A stretch of 21,741 nucleotides of DNA from Brevibacillus sp. (lineage in GTDB: Bacteria; Bacillota; Bacilli; Brevibacillales; Brevibacillaceae): positions 1-21,741 of the forward strand of contig JARDZO010000061.1 in NCBI GenBank assembly GCA_029240815.1, in the 5' to 3' direction. This document shows positions 7,503 to 15,039 of this stretch, one piece after another. Numbering within the stretch: position 1 is the first letter of the stretch; the number at the start of each line of letters is the position of its first letter. Under the pieces are notes generated by a model. It saw only the letters and a program-made list of their open reading frames with translations, did no database searches and was not told the DNA's origin. The position numbers were made by a program, and so were the translations under genes.

Positions 7503-8933
7503 TTATTTGGCAAGCTCGCTGATGGCGTCCGCATAGATCGCCATCGCACGCAGCAGGTCGTCGATTTCGGCGTATTCATCCGTGAGGTGCGCCATGGATT
7601 CCTTGCCTGGAAAAAGAGGGCCGAACGCTACTCCCTCGCTCATGATTTTGGCATAGGTAGCTCCACCCGAAGAGAGCAGGTCAGCCGGCAAGCCCGTATG
7701 CTCCTCATATACGCGTGACAACGTCTGGATGACGGGACGGTTTTTTGGCACATAGTGTGACTTGGAAGTGCGGAGGTGGGAGATCTTCCAGCCGAGCTCA
7801 TCCACTCTGCGCTTGAGCTTTTCCACGTACTCCTCGCAGGAGACAGTGGCAGGATAGCGGATATTGAGACGCACGCTCCCACCGTCGCTTCTGCAATACC
7901 GCAGAATGCCCGGATTGACTGTCAATTTTCCAGATACCTCATCCTCACATGCGATGTGCAAATTTTGGCCGTAGTAATCCTCATGCAGCACTTGGCCTAA
8001 CACGGATAAGAACGAATAATCAGAAGCTTCAAACGGCAATGAGAGCAAGAAGCGCGCAAGCAGTGTACCTGCATTTTTCCCTTGCTGAGGCACCATCCCA
8101 TGCGCAGGCCTGCCATGGAGGCAGAACGTTACTTCTCCTGCTTCCGAAATGTCTACGTGCCCTGTCGTCACCTCTGCGCCCAAGAACGCCTCCCAGTTCG
8201 TCATCATTTCTCGCTGCCATTCTGCTGTCATGGCTTGTCCTACGTTTACCACCGCAGTCGCCTTTTCCGGTACACTGTTCCCCTGATCCCCTGATACAAA
8301 GGAAAGAAGTTGATAACCTTCAGCCACTCCATCCTGCTCTCGTACAGGGAGAGCCAGGGTCGGATTGATTTGTCCTTTTTCGGCGTACGTCATTGGAAAT
8401 GAGGAATCTGGTGAAAACCCTACCTGCGGAACCTTGTCGTGCTCGGCAAAATGCTTCATGCAGAGCCAGCCGCTCTCTTCATCCGTGCCGATGATCAGCC
8501 GGACCTTTTTGGATAAAGGCAGTCCAGCGTCCTTTACCATCTTCAAGGCGTAGTAGGCTGCCAGCGCAGGTCCTTTGTCGTCAATTGCGCCGCGGGCATA
8601 GATCTTGCCATCACGGATATCCGGTTTAAAGGGAGGAGTCGTCCAGCCATCTCCCACTGTGACGACATCGATGTGGACCAGCACGCCGATCTCTTCTTCT
8701 CCCTCTCCGAATTCAATCACCCCTGCGAAGCCGTCCACATTTTTCGTACGAAAGCCGTCTGACTCTCCCCGCGCAAGCAAATATTCCAGTGCCTGTGCGA
8801 CTCCCTCGCCAAAAGGCTTGCCCTCCGTCGCGGTGCTCATGTCCTCGATGCTGTTGATGGACAAAAACGATAGCAGCTCTCCCACGAACCTATCTCGTCG
8901 TGAGAGCGCCTGTTGCTTCCAGTACTCACTCAT
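7503..8933 (-). CDS. pepV: PepV-like M20 dipeptidase
   Basis: Cytoplasmic di-zinc dipeptidase of the M20A/PepV family, 476 residues. ATG 8933 follows GGAGGG at good spacing; the frame upstream runs into the activator gene. Zinc ligands and catalytic residues align with the PepV pattern: His87 and Asp89 (VHIDVV), Asp119 (GAIDDKGP), the Glu152-Glu153 pair (GTDEESGW), Asp176 (SPDSSFP) and His449 (MAHLTDEY). The motif usually read as HxDVVP has threonine instead of proline here (HIDVVTVG), a small departure. A lid insertion typical of PepV occupies about 190-330. Lying between the activator and the permease genes, it probably hydrolyses the imported peptides. Other M20 enzymes, such as succinyl-diaminopimelate desuccinylases, are related, but the length and motifs favour PepV. 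Confidence 0.88.
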   Translation of the reverse strand: MSEYWKQQALSRRDRFVGELLSFLSINSIEDMSTATEGKPFGEGVAQALEYLLARGESDGFRTKNVDGFAGVIEFGEGEEEIGVLVHIDVVTVGDGWTTPPFKPDIRDGKIYARGAIDDKGPALAAYYALKMVKDAGLPLSKKVRLIIGTDEESGWLCMKHFAEHDKVPQVGFSPDSSFPMTYAEKGQINPTLALPVREQDGVAEGYQLLSFVSGDQGNSVPEKATAVVNVGQAMTAEWQREMMTNWEAFLGAEVTTGHVDISEAGEVTFCLHGRPAHGMVPQQGKNAGTLLARFLLSLPFEASDYSFLSVLGQVLHEDYYGQNLHIACEDEVSGKLTVNPGILRYCRSDGGSVRLNIRYPATVSCEEYVEKLKRRVDELGWKISHLRTSKSHYVPKNRPVIQTLSRVYEEHTGLPADLLSSGGATYAKIMSEGVAFGPLFPGKESMAHLTDEYAEIDDLLRAMAIYADAISELAK

Positions 8934-8949
8934 GCACACCCTCCTCTCA

Positions 8950-11010
8950 TCATTTCTTCGATTGCAAAAAGGCGAGGAACGATTCCCCTTTGGAGGAAAT
9001 CTGGCTGCCTTGTCTTCCTTTGCCAACGTGAATCAGCTCGTCCTGCTGGAGCAATTTCAAACGATAGCGAAGCTGCTGCGAAGAAACTTGCAGACCTTGT
9101 TCCTGTAGCTGCTCTACGAGATTGTACCGCCCTTGTCCCCCTTGTTGGAGCTGGTGCAAAATGGCTGTCATTTCCTCCAGAAACCCGCGCTTTGCATATT
9201 CGGAAATCATCCCTTCGCACTCCTGATCCATCACAGCTGCCGTCAAAGGGTCGTGTGAAACTTCACGCAGAAAGGGAAGATGAAAGGCGTACGCCTCATC
9301 GTCTACGATGTGCGCCAAATACTCCACGACGTTTTCCAGCTCGCGAATATTTCCTGGCCAATCGTATTCGAGCAGGGCTTTCATCGCTTCGTTGGACAGC
9401 GTGAAAGGAGGACGACGCAAATCAAAGGAGTACTTTTTCACGAAATGGTCGACCAGCCACGGGATGTCCTCCGGGCGTTTTCGCAACGGCGGCAAATGAA
9501 TCGGGAGGATGTTCAAACGGTAGTATAGATCAGCACGGAAGGTTCCCTCCTGCACCATTCGCTGCAAGTCCTGGTTGGTCGCCGCGATGACGCGAATGTC
9601 CGTGGGAATCACCTTGTTGCCTCCGACCCGCATGATTTGGCGCTCCTGTAACACGCGCAAGAGTCTGTTTTGAATGGCGCCGCTGGCATCCCCGATTTCA
9701 TCGAGGAAAATCGTCCCCTTGTGGGCTAGCTCGAACCAGCCGATATGACCACCTTTTCGCGCCCCGGTAAAGGCACCTTCCTCGTACCCGAACAGCTCGC
9801 TTTCCAGCAAAGACTCGGAAATGGCTGCGAAATTGACACCCACAAACGGTTCTCTGCGGCGCGGCGAAGCATTGTGGATAGCCTGGGCGAGCAATTCCTT
9901 GCCTGTCCCCGTTTCCCCTAGCAGCAAGACTGTGGAATTGCTCCGGGCAATCTTGCGCGCGATCTGAATCACTTGCTGAAACGTGGCGCTCTCTCCGTAG
10001 ATGTCGTCAAACTGGTATTTGGCTACGAGACCTTTGCTGTAAAGACGAATCCGGTAGTCGTGTTCCAGTTTTTCAATATCAGCCGCCTTGCGAAACAGGA
10101 TCAGGCTGCCAAGAAAGCTTCCTTCCATCACAATGTGCATCTTGCGAAAAAAGTAGGTCTTGTTCGCCCAATCTATCAATACATCCTCGTTTTCCTCACA
10201 TTGCCGGATGGATTCATAGAAGTCCTGCGGCAGGCACTCCGCTGACTTTTCCCCTACCACTTGGATCCCGTGCAGATTGAGAGAATCCACTGCCTTTTGA
10301 TTCACAAACCGGACGATCTCGCTTTCATCAAAGGCGAGGACGGCATCCTCGATGCGGTTTACAATTGCCTCCAAATATTTGCTCAAGAGGTGTGCGTGCT
10401 GAATTTCCTTGTTCAATTCCTTGGTGATGTAGACCAACGACTGCATGGCTCTCGCCGTCACCTTTTGAAAATTGTCGCTGTTGAAATGAGCATAGATCGC
10501 AAGCAGCGTAGACAGGTCGATTACGCGAAATCCGATGTCTACGACTTTTCGGATATGAGCGGGAACGTGCTCGGCTTCCCCTGGTGTCACGGCAATCTCG
10601 ACGTCTGGCGGATAGTCTGCACCTGGAGAGTACGGATACACCTCGAAGTCCATGCCAGATGCACGCAGAAGCTCTACGTTTTCCTGAGCTGTTTCCGGTG
10701 TATCACTCACCAACAGCACTTTGACCCCTTTTGGAATCTCCAGCATCTCTCGCAGATTGTGATAGGGAAGCATTCGTTTGGCGACAATCAGCTTGGACCC
10801 TTGAGGCAAATAAGACTCTACTTGTGCCACGATGCTTTTCGTCGAAAGTACGACCAGCGCCCCCGGAGTAATGGGACGAAACGGAAGCTGATCGACTCGA
10901 ATGGCCTCAATGTGAATATCCTCCGAGATTCCCAGCTCGTGGCATTGGCTGACAACGGATTGCAAAAACTCATCCATTTTGGCTACGAACGTGACTGTTC
11001 TTTTCTCCAT
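8950..11010 (-). CDS. sigma-54-dependent transcriptional activator with PrpR-like N-terminus
   Basis: Enhancer-binding protein of 686 residues that remodels sigma-54 RNA polymerase. Order: PrpR_N-like sensor about 15-185; PAS-like segment 210-310 (IEDAVLAFDESEIVRFVNQKA); AAA+ domain about 335-575. The AAA+ domain has Walker A GETGTGKE (365-372), the sigma-54 contact loop GAFTGA (412-417), Walker B TIFLDE (433-438), arginine-containing FRADLYYRLN (491-500) and WPGNIREL (551-558). The last ~90 residues do not look like the usual Fis-type helix-turn-helix. They read as a winged helix (SSQQLRYRLKLLQQDELI, then a basic wing near HVGKGRQGS). ATG 11010 follows GGAGAG at seven bases. Intact GAFTGA means true sigma-54 dependence. 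It lies inside the cluster it probably controls and ends 16 bases before the dipeptidase gene. Confidence 0.92.
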   Translation of the reverse strand: MEKRTVTFVAKMDEFLQSVVSQCHELGISEDIHIEAIRVDQLPFRPITPGALVVLSTKSIVAQVESYLPQGSKLIVAKRMLPYHNLREMLEIPKGVKVLLVSDTPETAQENVELLRASGMDFEVYPYSPGADYPPDVEIAVTPGEAEHVPAHIRKVVDIGFRVIDLSTLLAIYAHFNSDNFQKVTARAMQSLVYITKELNKEIQHAHLLSKYLEAIVNRIEDAVLAFDESEIVRFVNQKAVDSLNLHGIQVVGEKSAECLPQDFYESIRQCEENEDVLIDWANKTYFFRKMHIVMEGSFLGSLILFRKAADIEKLEHDYRIRLYSKGLVAKYQFDDIYGESATFQQVIQIARKIARSNSTVLLLGETGTGKELLAQAIHNASPRRREPFVGVNFAAISESLLESELFGYEEGAFTGARKGGHIGWFELAHKGTIFLDEIGDASGAIQNRLLRVLQERQIMRVGGNKVIPTDIRVIAATNQDLQRMVQEGTFRADLYYRLNILPIHLPPLRKRPEDIPWLVDHFVKKYSFDLRRPPFTLSNEAMKALLEYDWPGNIRELENVVEYLAHIVDDEAYAFHLPFLREVSHDPLTAAVMDQECEGMISEYAKRGFLEEMTAILHQLQQGGQGRYNLVEQLQEQGLQVSSQQLRYRLKLLQQDELIHVGKGRQGSQISSKGESFLAFLQSKK

Positions 11011-11072
11011 AGCATTCTCTCCATACTCTTCTTAGGTGATCGTCGTGCCAAAAAGGGAAAGAAGCATGATGG

Positions 11073-11118
11073 AAAGGGAAGACAAGAGCTCTTCTCAGGC
11101 AGCCCTTGTCTTCCTTTT
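11073..11118. terminator. 14-bp stem-loop between oppA and activator gene
   Basis: AAAGGGAAGACAAG (11073-11086) pairs with CTTGTCTTCCTTTT (11105-11118), one G-T wobble, loop of 18 bases. It begins four bases after the oppA stop codon. On the minus (coding) strand the stem is followed by a C/T-rich rather than pure T stretch. It may therefore act as a partial terminator or as a 3' stabiliser that leaves more oppA message than downstream message, as is common for binding-protein genes. Confidence 0.65.
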
Positions 11119-11121
11119 TAC

Positions 11122-12798
11122 CTACTTTTTCCCGATTTCCACCCATTTGTAATCGAGGGTTCCTACCGGATGGCGGATGATTCCTTTAATAGTAGACTGA
11201 TCCATGTACACTTTAGTTCCAAAATAGATCGGTACAAGCGGCATGTCATCCATAAAGATTTTCTCCGCGTCGTGCATCAGCTTGAAGCGTTCAGTCTCAT
11301 TGGCCGTATTGCGAATTTTTTCCACGATCGCATCGTAGTCTTTGTTGCTGTAGTTGATGCGGTTCCCCGGATGATCTGTCACGAACAGCTCCAGGTAGTT
11401 GACTGGATCGCCGTAGTCGGCTGGGATCGTGGAACGGGAGAATTGCAGCTTGCGTGCACGCTGATCAGCCAGGAACACGTTCCATTCTTTGTTCTCCAGC
11501 TTCACGTCCACACCGAGGCTTTTCTTGTACATTTCTTGCAGAACTTGCGCAATGGCTTTATGCGTATCGCTCGTATTGAAGGTCATCGTGACTGGAGGCA
11601 GCGTAGTCCAGCCCTCTTCTTCCATTCCCTTCTTCAACAAAGCTTTCGCCTGTTCAATATCATTATCCTTGAAGAAGTCCCCACCTTTTTCACGGAAGTC
11701 TCCTCCTTCAGGCTCTGGGAAGCCCAATGGCACGTGTGCGAGCGCAGCTGGTTGCTTTCCTTGCACGACGTTGTCGATTAACGTCTTGCGGTCGATGGCA
11801 AGCGCAAAAGCCTTGCGCACATTCGCGTTGGTAAACGGTGGCATCGTGGTGTTCATGCGATAGTAGTAGATTGACGCTTCCGGCTCTACCTTGGCTTCCC
11901 CGGAATCAATCAAATCCTTTTTCATATCGATGGGAACGGTCTGCACCATGTCCAGCTGACCCGTCTTGTACATTTGATATTGGGTATTTTCGTCGTTGAC
12001 CATGACCCAATCGATACCCGCGAACTTGACGGAATCCTTATCCCAGTACCCGTCGTTTTTCACTACTTTCACGGATTGGTCATGTACCCAATCCTCCATT
12101 TTGAACGGTCCATTCGTCACGAGGCTGGAGGCGTTTTCTGCCCATTTCGGGTTGCCTTCCACTACTTTTTTGTTGACAGGGAAGAAGGTCGGCTGTGTGA
12201 TGATGTGCAAGAAGTAGGCGGCCGGTGCTTTGAGGTGAACCTCAAACGTCTTGTCGTCTACCGCTTTCACCTTTACACCGTCCGCATTCCCCTCGCCTTT
12301 ATTGAACGCTTCACCGCCATCGATGTAGTACGCTAGGAAAGCAGAAGGGAACGCATTATTAGGGTCGAGAATTCGTTTAAAGGCAAACTCGAAATCTTGG
12401 GCTGTCACCGGGTCTCCATTGGACCATTTGCTATCACGAAGCGTAAAGGTATAGATCTTTCCATCTTCGCTAACTGTCCATTTTTCCGCCATCGCTGGTT
12501 GTGGCTTGTGATCCTTATCCAGTCGGACCAAGCCCTCCATCGTGGCATTCAGCACCTCGTTGGAAGTGCTATCGAAGCCTTTAGGAGGATCGAGTGAAGG
12601 CGGCTCTGTTTTCAGATTGAGTCGAAGCTTGGCCGTCATGTCAGCTTGTCCGCCCGAATCTTGTGCGGGTTGGCCAGCTGTAGAGCCTGTACCCGTTCCT
12701 TGCTGGGACGGTGCAGCTGATTGGCTGCAACCGGTAATAGCGAGTACAGCCAGAAGAGCGGCTGTGCTGAGAACCTTCCATCCTTTTTGCCCTTTCAT
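11122..12798 (-). CDS. oppA: peptide-binding lipoprotein OppA/DppA-like (family 5 solute-binding protein)
   Basis: Extracellular membrane-anchored receptor of the peptide transporter, 558 residues. A lipoprotein signal peptide is clear: basic start, hydrophobic core STAALLAVLA, lipobox ITGC with the modified cysteine at Cys24. A Ser/Gly/Gln-rich tether (about 25-53) follows. The mature part begins with the SBP family 5 pattern (LRLNLKTEPPSLDPPKG, ATMEGLVRLD) and continues with AMAEKWTVSEDGKIYTFTLR, SNGDPVTAQDFEFAFKRILDP and RKAFALAIDRKTL. The length and the motifs are typical of oligopeptide-binding OppA. ATG 12798 follows AGGGGGT. It lies 69 bases after the asparaginase stop codon and upstream of the activator and permease genes. 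Confidence 0.93.
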   Translation of the reverse strand: MKGQKGWKVLSTAALLAVLAITGCSQSAAPSQQGTGTGSTAGQPAQDSGGQADMTAKLRLNLKTEPPSLDPPKGFDSTSNEVLNATMEGLVRLDKDHKPQPAMAEKWTVSEDGKIYTFTLRDSKWSNGDPVTAQDFEFAFKRILDPNNAFPSAFLAYYIDGGEAFNKGEGNADGVKVKAVDDKTFEVHLKAPAAYFLHIITQPTFFPVNKKVVEGNPKWAENASSLVTNGPFKMEDWVHDQSVKVVKNDGYWDKDSVKFAGIDWVMVNDENTQYQMYKTGQLDMVQTVPIDMKKDLIDSGEAKVEPEASIYYYRMNTTMPPFTNANVRKAFALAIDRKTLIDNVVQGKQPAALAHVPLGFPEPEGGDFREKGGDFFKDNDIEQAKALLKKGMEEEGWTTLPPVTMTFNTSDTHKAIAQVLQEMYKKSLGVDVKLENKEWNVFLADQRARKLQFSRSTIPADYGDPVNYLELFVTDHPGNRINYSNKDYDAIVEKIRNTANETERFKLMHDAEKIFMDDMPLVPIYFGTKVYMDQSTIKGIIRHPVGTLDYKWVEIGKK

Positions 12799-12800
12799 TA

Positions 12801-12827
12801 CGTAAGACCCCCTTTTTCTTTCTTACA
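12801..12827 (-). promoter_or_regulatory. possible hairpin presenting the oppA ribosome site in its loop
   Basis: Minus-strand TGTAAGA (opposite 12821-12827) can pair with TCTTACG (opposite 12801-12807), with one U-G pair. The AGGGGG ribosome site of oppA falls in the 13-base loop, two bases before the ATG. Whether it forms in the mRNA is unknown; it could help or hinder initiation. Confidence 0.3.
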
Positions 12828-12867
12828 GAATGTATTTAGATAAACAGCCCCCGAGTATAGGCGCCAC

Positions 12868-13893
12868 TTATGCACGTAGAGAATGATTGACTGGCGCGAG
12901 CGTAAACACGGTCTCGATGCGGCCGACCGTCGCACCACTCATGTTTGTAATCGCTGGATTGGCGTAGGCAGCGAGTTCTTCGAGGGGCCCATCCGTTCCA
13001 ATTCCCAGTTGGCGGAGCACTTCGTTTACGACAGGATTGATCGCCCGGGCGCCCCCATCCTCGATTTTCACCGCGATGCCCAGACCCGTTTTTCGATCCC
13101 CCAGGCAATAGACGGACTCCGCTCCAGCTTTTCCGACGATCCTTCCGCGGAATGCGGTCATCAGATCCGTACAGTAACGGTTGTTGCCACCTACCATTTC
13201 GGGATGAGCTGTCATGGCATCGGTAATTCGCTGAATCGCTTTTTGGCGGACAGGGTTGTCGACGACTTCAGGTTTCGCCAGCTTGGCAAAAGCCCAAGCG
13301 TAATGGGCAAGCGGTAATTGATGTACGGGCACTCCACAACCATCTGTCCCCATGTAGATCTTCTCTTTGGGGTACCCCGCGATGTCTTCCACTACCTCGA
13401 GAATCCGCTGTTGCACAGGATGGTCGGGCAAATGATAAGTAGTGACCTCCTCTCCCATGTGAGTGGCTGTGGCGATCATTCCGGAATGCTTGCCAGAGCA
13501 ATTGCTAAAAACGGGCGTGAGTGGTTTTCCTTCGCGGATCAGCTGTTTGTAGCTCTCTTCGTCACGCGGCACGTGCGTTCCGCATTGCAGCATGGCTTCC
13601 GGTTGTCCGGCGCGTTCGAGTATTCTCATGGCCCGCGATCGATGGCGCTGCTCTCCACTGTGTGAAGCGCAGCAAAGAGATAAATCGGCAGGCTCCAGCT
13701 GGAATCGATCCGCTGTCCCCGTCTCCACGATCGGGATCGCCTGCAATGGTTTCATACTGGATCGGGCGTACGTGAGTCGATGCGGATCGCCAAAAGAATA
13801 AAGTAAAGTTCCATCAGGATGGACGACAGCGATATGGCCGATATGGGAGCTTTCCACCATCTCTCCCCGGTATACGTTGGCTACCACGTTCAT
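12868..13893 (-). CDS. L-asparaginase, asparaginase II / rhizobial (class 3) type
   Basis: Predicted to hydrolyse L-asparagine to aspartate and ammonia in the cytoplasm; 341 residues, no signal peptide. It belongs to the Asparaginase_II (PF06089) family, unrelated to AnsA/AnsB. Landmarks described for the Rhizobium etli enzyme can be placed: SxxK as Ser45-Lys48 (RSSMKPLQA), Ser77 (CCASHSGE), Cys132 and Lys135 (NCSGKHSGM), Cys186 (TDGCGVP), and a lysine in GKAGAE (254-259). Even the intervals match those I recall (Ser-Ser 32 residues, Cys-Lys 3). ATG 13893 has AAAGGAGA about seven bases upstream. It is the first gene after the sigma-54 promoter and precedes oppA by 69 bases with no terminator, so it should head the peptide-use transcript. 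Confidence 0.88.
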   Translation of the reverse strand: MNVVANVYRGEMVESSHIGHIAVVHPDGTLLYSFGDPHRLTYARSSMKPLQAIPIVETGTADRFQLEPADLSLCCASHSGEQRHRSRAMRILERAGQPEAMLQCGTHVPRDEESYKQLIREGKPLTPVFSNCSGKHSGMIATATHMGEEVTTYHLPDHPVQQRILEVVEDIAGYPKEKIYMGTDGCGVPVHQLPLAHYAWAFAKLAKPEVVDNPVRQKAIQRITDAMTAHPEMVGGNNRYCTDLMTAFRGRIVGKAGAESVYCLGDRKTGLGIAVKIEDGGARAINPVVNEVLRQLGIGTDGPLEELAAYANPAITNMSGATVGRIETVFTLAPVNHSLRA

Positions 13894-13943
13894 AACAAGT
13901 CTCCTTTGACTGCGAAAGTTTGAATGTTTGTACTTTTCTTACT

Positions 13944-13962
13944 AAGCAAATAGCATGCCAAA
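13944..13962 (-). promoter_or_regulatory. sigma-54 (-24/-12) promoter of the asparaginase-opp cluster
   Basis: The minus strand reads TTTGGCATGCTATTTGCTT. Against the sigma-54 consensus TGGCACG-N4-TTGC it has TGGCATG, four bases, then TTGC: one mismatch, and the essential GG and GC are exactly ten bases apart. GG lies opposite 13958-13959 and GC opposite 13946-13947, predicting a start near 13934 and a 41-base leader before the asparaginase ATG. The cluster downstream encodes its own GAFTGA activator, which strongly supports the call. Confidence 0.85.
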
Positions 13963-14052
13963 CAAGAAAAGTCGCAGACATTCTCGATTTCTCCGCTGTT
14001 TCCCAGAGAAAAGAGACAGCCAGTTCCTTGCACCGTAACCGAAACAGGCTAA

Positions 14053-14070
14053 CCTATTACAGATAATAGG
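14053..14070. promoter_or_regulatory. candidate enhancer (upstream activating sequence) for the sigma-54 activator
   Basis: CCTATTACAGATAATAGG is an inverted repeat with perfect seven-base arms and a four-base centre. It lies about 95 bases upstream of the -24 element, the usual position for an enhancer-binding-protein site. A related half-site, AAACAGGCT at 14042-14050, matches the right arm with flank (AATAGGCT, 14065-14072) and lies 22 bases away, about two helical turns. Assignment to the activator at 8950-11010 is inference. Confidence 0.55.
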
Positions 14071-14111
14071 CTCATTCCACTCAACAACAGGGTGACATTT
14101 CGTTTTCCGCA

Positions 14112-14157
14112 CAAAAAAGCACCCCACTCTCCCACTCTTTCGGGAAATAGGGTGCCT
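14112..14157 (-). terminator. Rho-independent terminator of the ada/ogt repair transcript
   Basis: On the minus strand GCACCC (opposite 14150-14155) pairs with GGGTGC (opposite 14119-14124), with an additional TCCC/GGGA inner pairing, followed by TTTTTT (opposite 14113-14118). It is located 30 bases past the radical SAM stop codon and insulates the sigma-54 promoter region from the repair genes. Confidence 0.75.
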
Positions 14158-14186
14158 CTTTTCAAATGGCACAAGGGGTTATTCAT

Positions 14187-15005
14187 TTAAGGGGCAAACC
14201 CTTTTTGGCTCAAATAGAGCTGATCGTCTGGAAACACACGTCTCAATCGCTCGTAGACGATTTCGTATGCTGCAGGATGATACCATTCCTCCAGCCCCAA
14301 CGCCTCGTACTGTTTGTAGATACCTAGGCTGCGGGTTCGTTTGCCTCCGCTGCCATCGCCCATAAAATAATCGTCCACGCAGACACGATTGACGAGCGGC
14401 GCCAGCAATTCCGGGAATGCTTCACTGCTGGGTAGTAATGGGGCGATCGTCGCTTGTGCGGGCACACCGGCCTCTTTCAGCTGTGCGAGCGCCTTGAACC
14501 TTGCCTGAATCGGGGGTGCCTGTGGTGAAAACGCTTTGCGAATGTCTTCGCGGTCCGTCTCTACCGTCATGCTGACCCGGACGCGCTCTCCCAGTCGCAG
14601 CAGTAAATCTATATCGCGGGTGACGAGAGGGCTGCGCGTCTGCACGAACAAAAAATCAGGAGGCTCCTCGACCATGACTTCGAGCAGCGATCTCGTCACT
14701 CGTTCCTGGTATTCAATAGGTTGGTACGGGTCTGTGCTCGATGACATGAAGAGAGTGACTTTCCCTTTTGCTTTGGCACGGGACAGTTCCTTGTGCAAGA
14801 GACTTGCCGCTTCTTTCTTGACATCCACCCACGTCCCCCACTCGTCCTTTCGGAAAAGAGAAACCGGCATCTGGCGGACATAACAGTATGAGCAGCCAAA
14901 GGAACAACCTGTGTAAGGATTCAATGAATGACTGTAATCCGTCAGAAATCCAGTTCCTTTATTCAGCAAGGTCTTCGGGTACTTTTCTCGAATCTCCATG
15001 TTCAT
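14187..15005 (-). CDS. SPL-family radical SAM protein
   Basis: Radical S-adenosylmethionine protein of the spore-photoproduct-lyase-like group (COG1533 type), 272 residues. The iron-sulfur motif is Cys34-x3-Cys38-x2-Cys41 (CSFGCSYC), preceded by SLNPYTG as usual in this group. SSSTDPYQPIE (about 89-99) and FVQTRSPLVTRDIDLL are further family signatures. True SplB proteins are longer (about 340 residues), so this is probably a relative of unknown substrate. ATG 15005 has AGAGGA ten bases upstream; ATG 14999 is an alternative. It follows the 2OG oxygenase by 34 bases with no terminator and is the last gene of the repair transcript, which hints at nucleic-acid repair or modification. Confidence 0.85.
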   Translation of the reverse strand: MNMEIREKYPKTLLNKGTGFLTDYSHSLNPYTGCSFGCSYCYVRQMPVSLFRKDEWGTWVDVKKEAASLLHKELSRAKAKGKVTLFMSSSTDPYQPIEYQERVTRSLLEVMVEEPPDFLFVQTRSPLVTRDIDLLLRLGERVRVSMTVETDREDIRKAFSPQAPPIQARFKALAQLKEAGVPAQATIAPLLPSSEAFPELLAPLVNRVCVDDYFMGDGSGGKRTRSLGIYKQYEALGLEEWYHPAAYEIVYERLRRVFPDDQLYLSQKGFAP

Positions 15006-15039
15006 GTCAAAACGTTCCTCTCTGCACGCGCCTGCTCAC

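Noticed and set aside
11021..11052. TTGGCACG on the minus strand upstream of the activator gene, a perfect sigma-54 -24 element
   Set aside because: The -12 GC is missing at the required ten-base distance (AC there instead), so it is not a convincing sigma-54 promoter.
10261..11781. 506-codon plus-strand open frame opposite the activator and oppA
   Set aside because: Long but antisense to two clear genes and crossing their intergenic hairpin; the translation has no recognisable domain, so it is a by-product of codon bias.
14031..14050. A full second copy of the enhancer dyad
   Set aside because: Only about half the positions match; I kept just the AAACAGGCT half-site as a weak observation.
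13942..14172. 76-codon minus-strand open frame between asparaginase and the radical SAM gene
   Set aside because: It spans a terminator, the inverted repeat and the sigma-54 promoter, has a composition unlike its neighbours and has no family resemblance.
14167..14186. TGGCAC on the plus strand at 14167, resembling a sigma-54 -24 element
   Set aside because: No GC at the -12 position and no plus-strand gene downstream.
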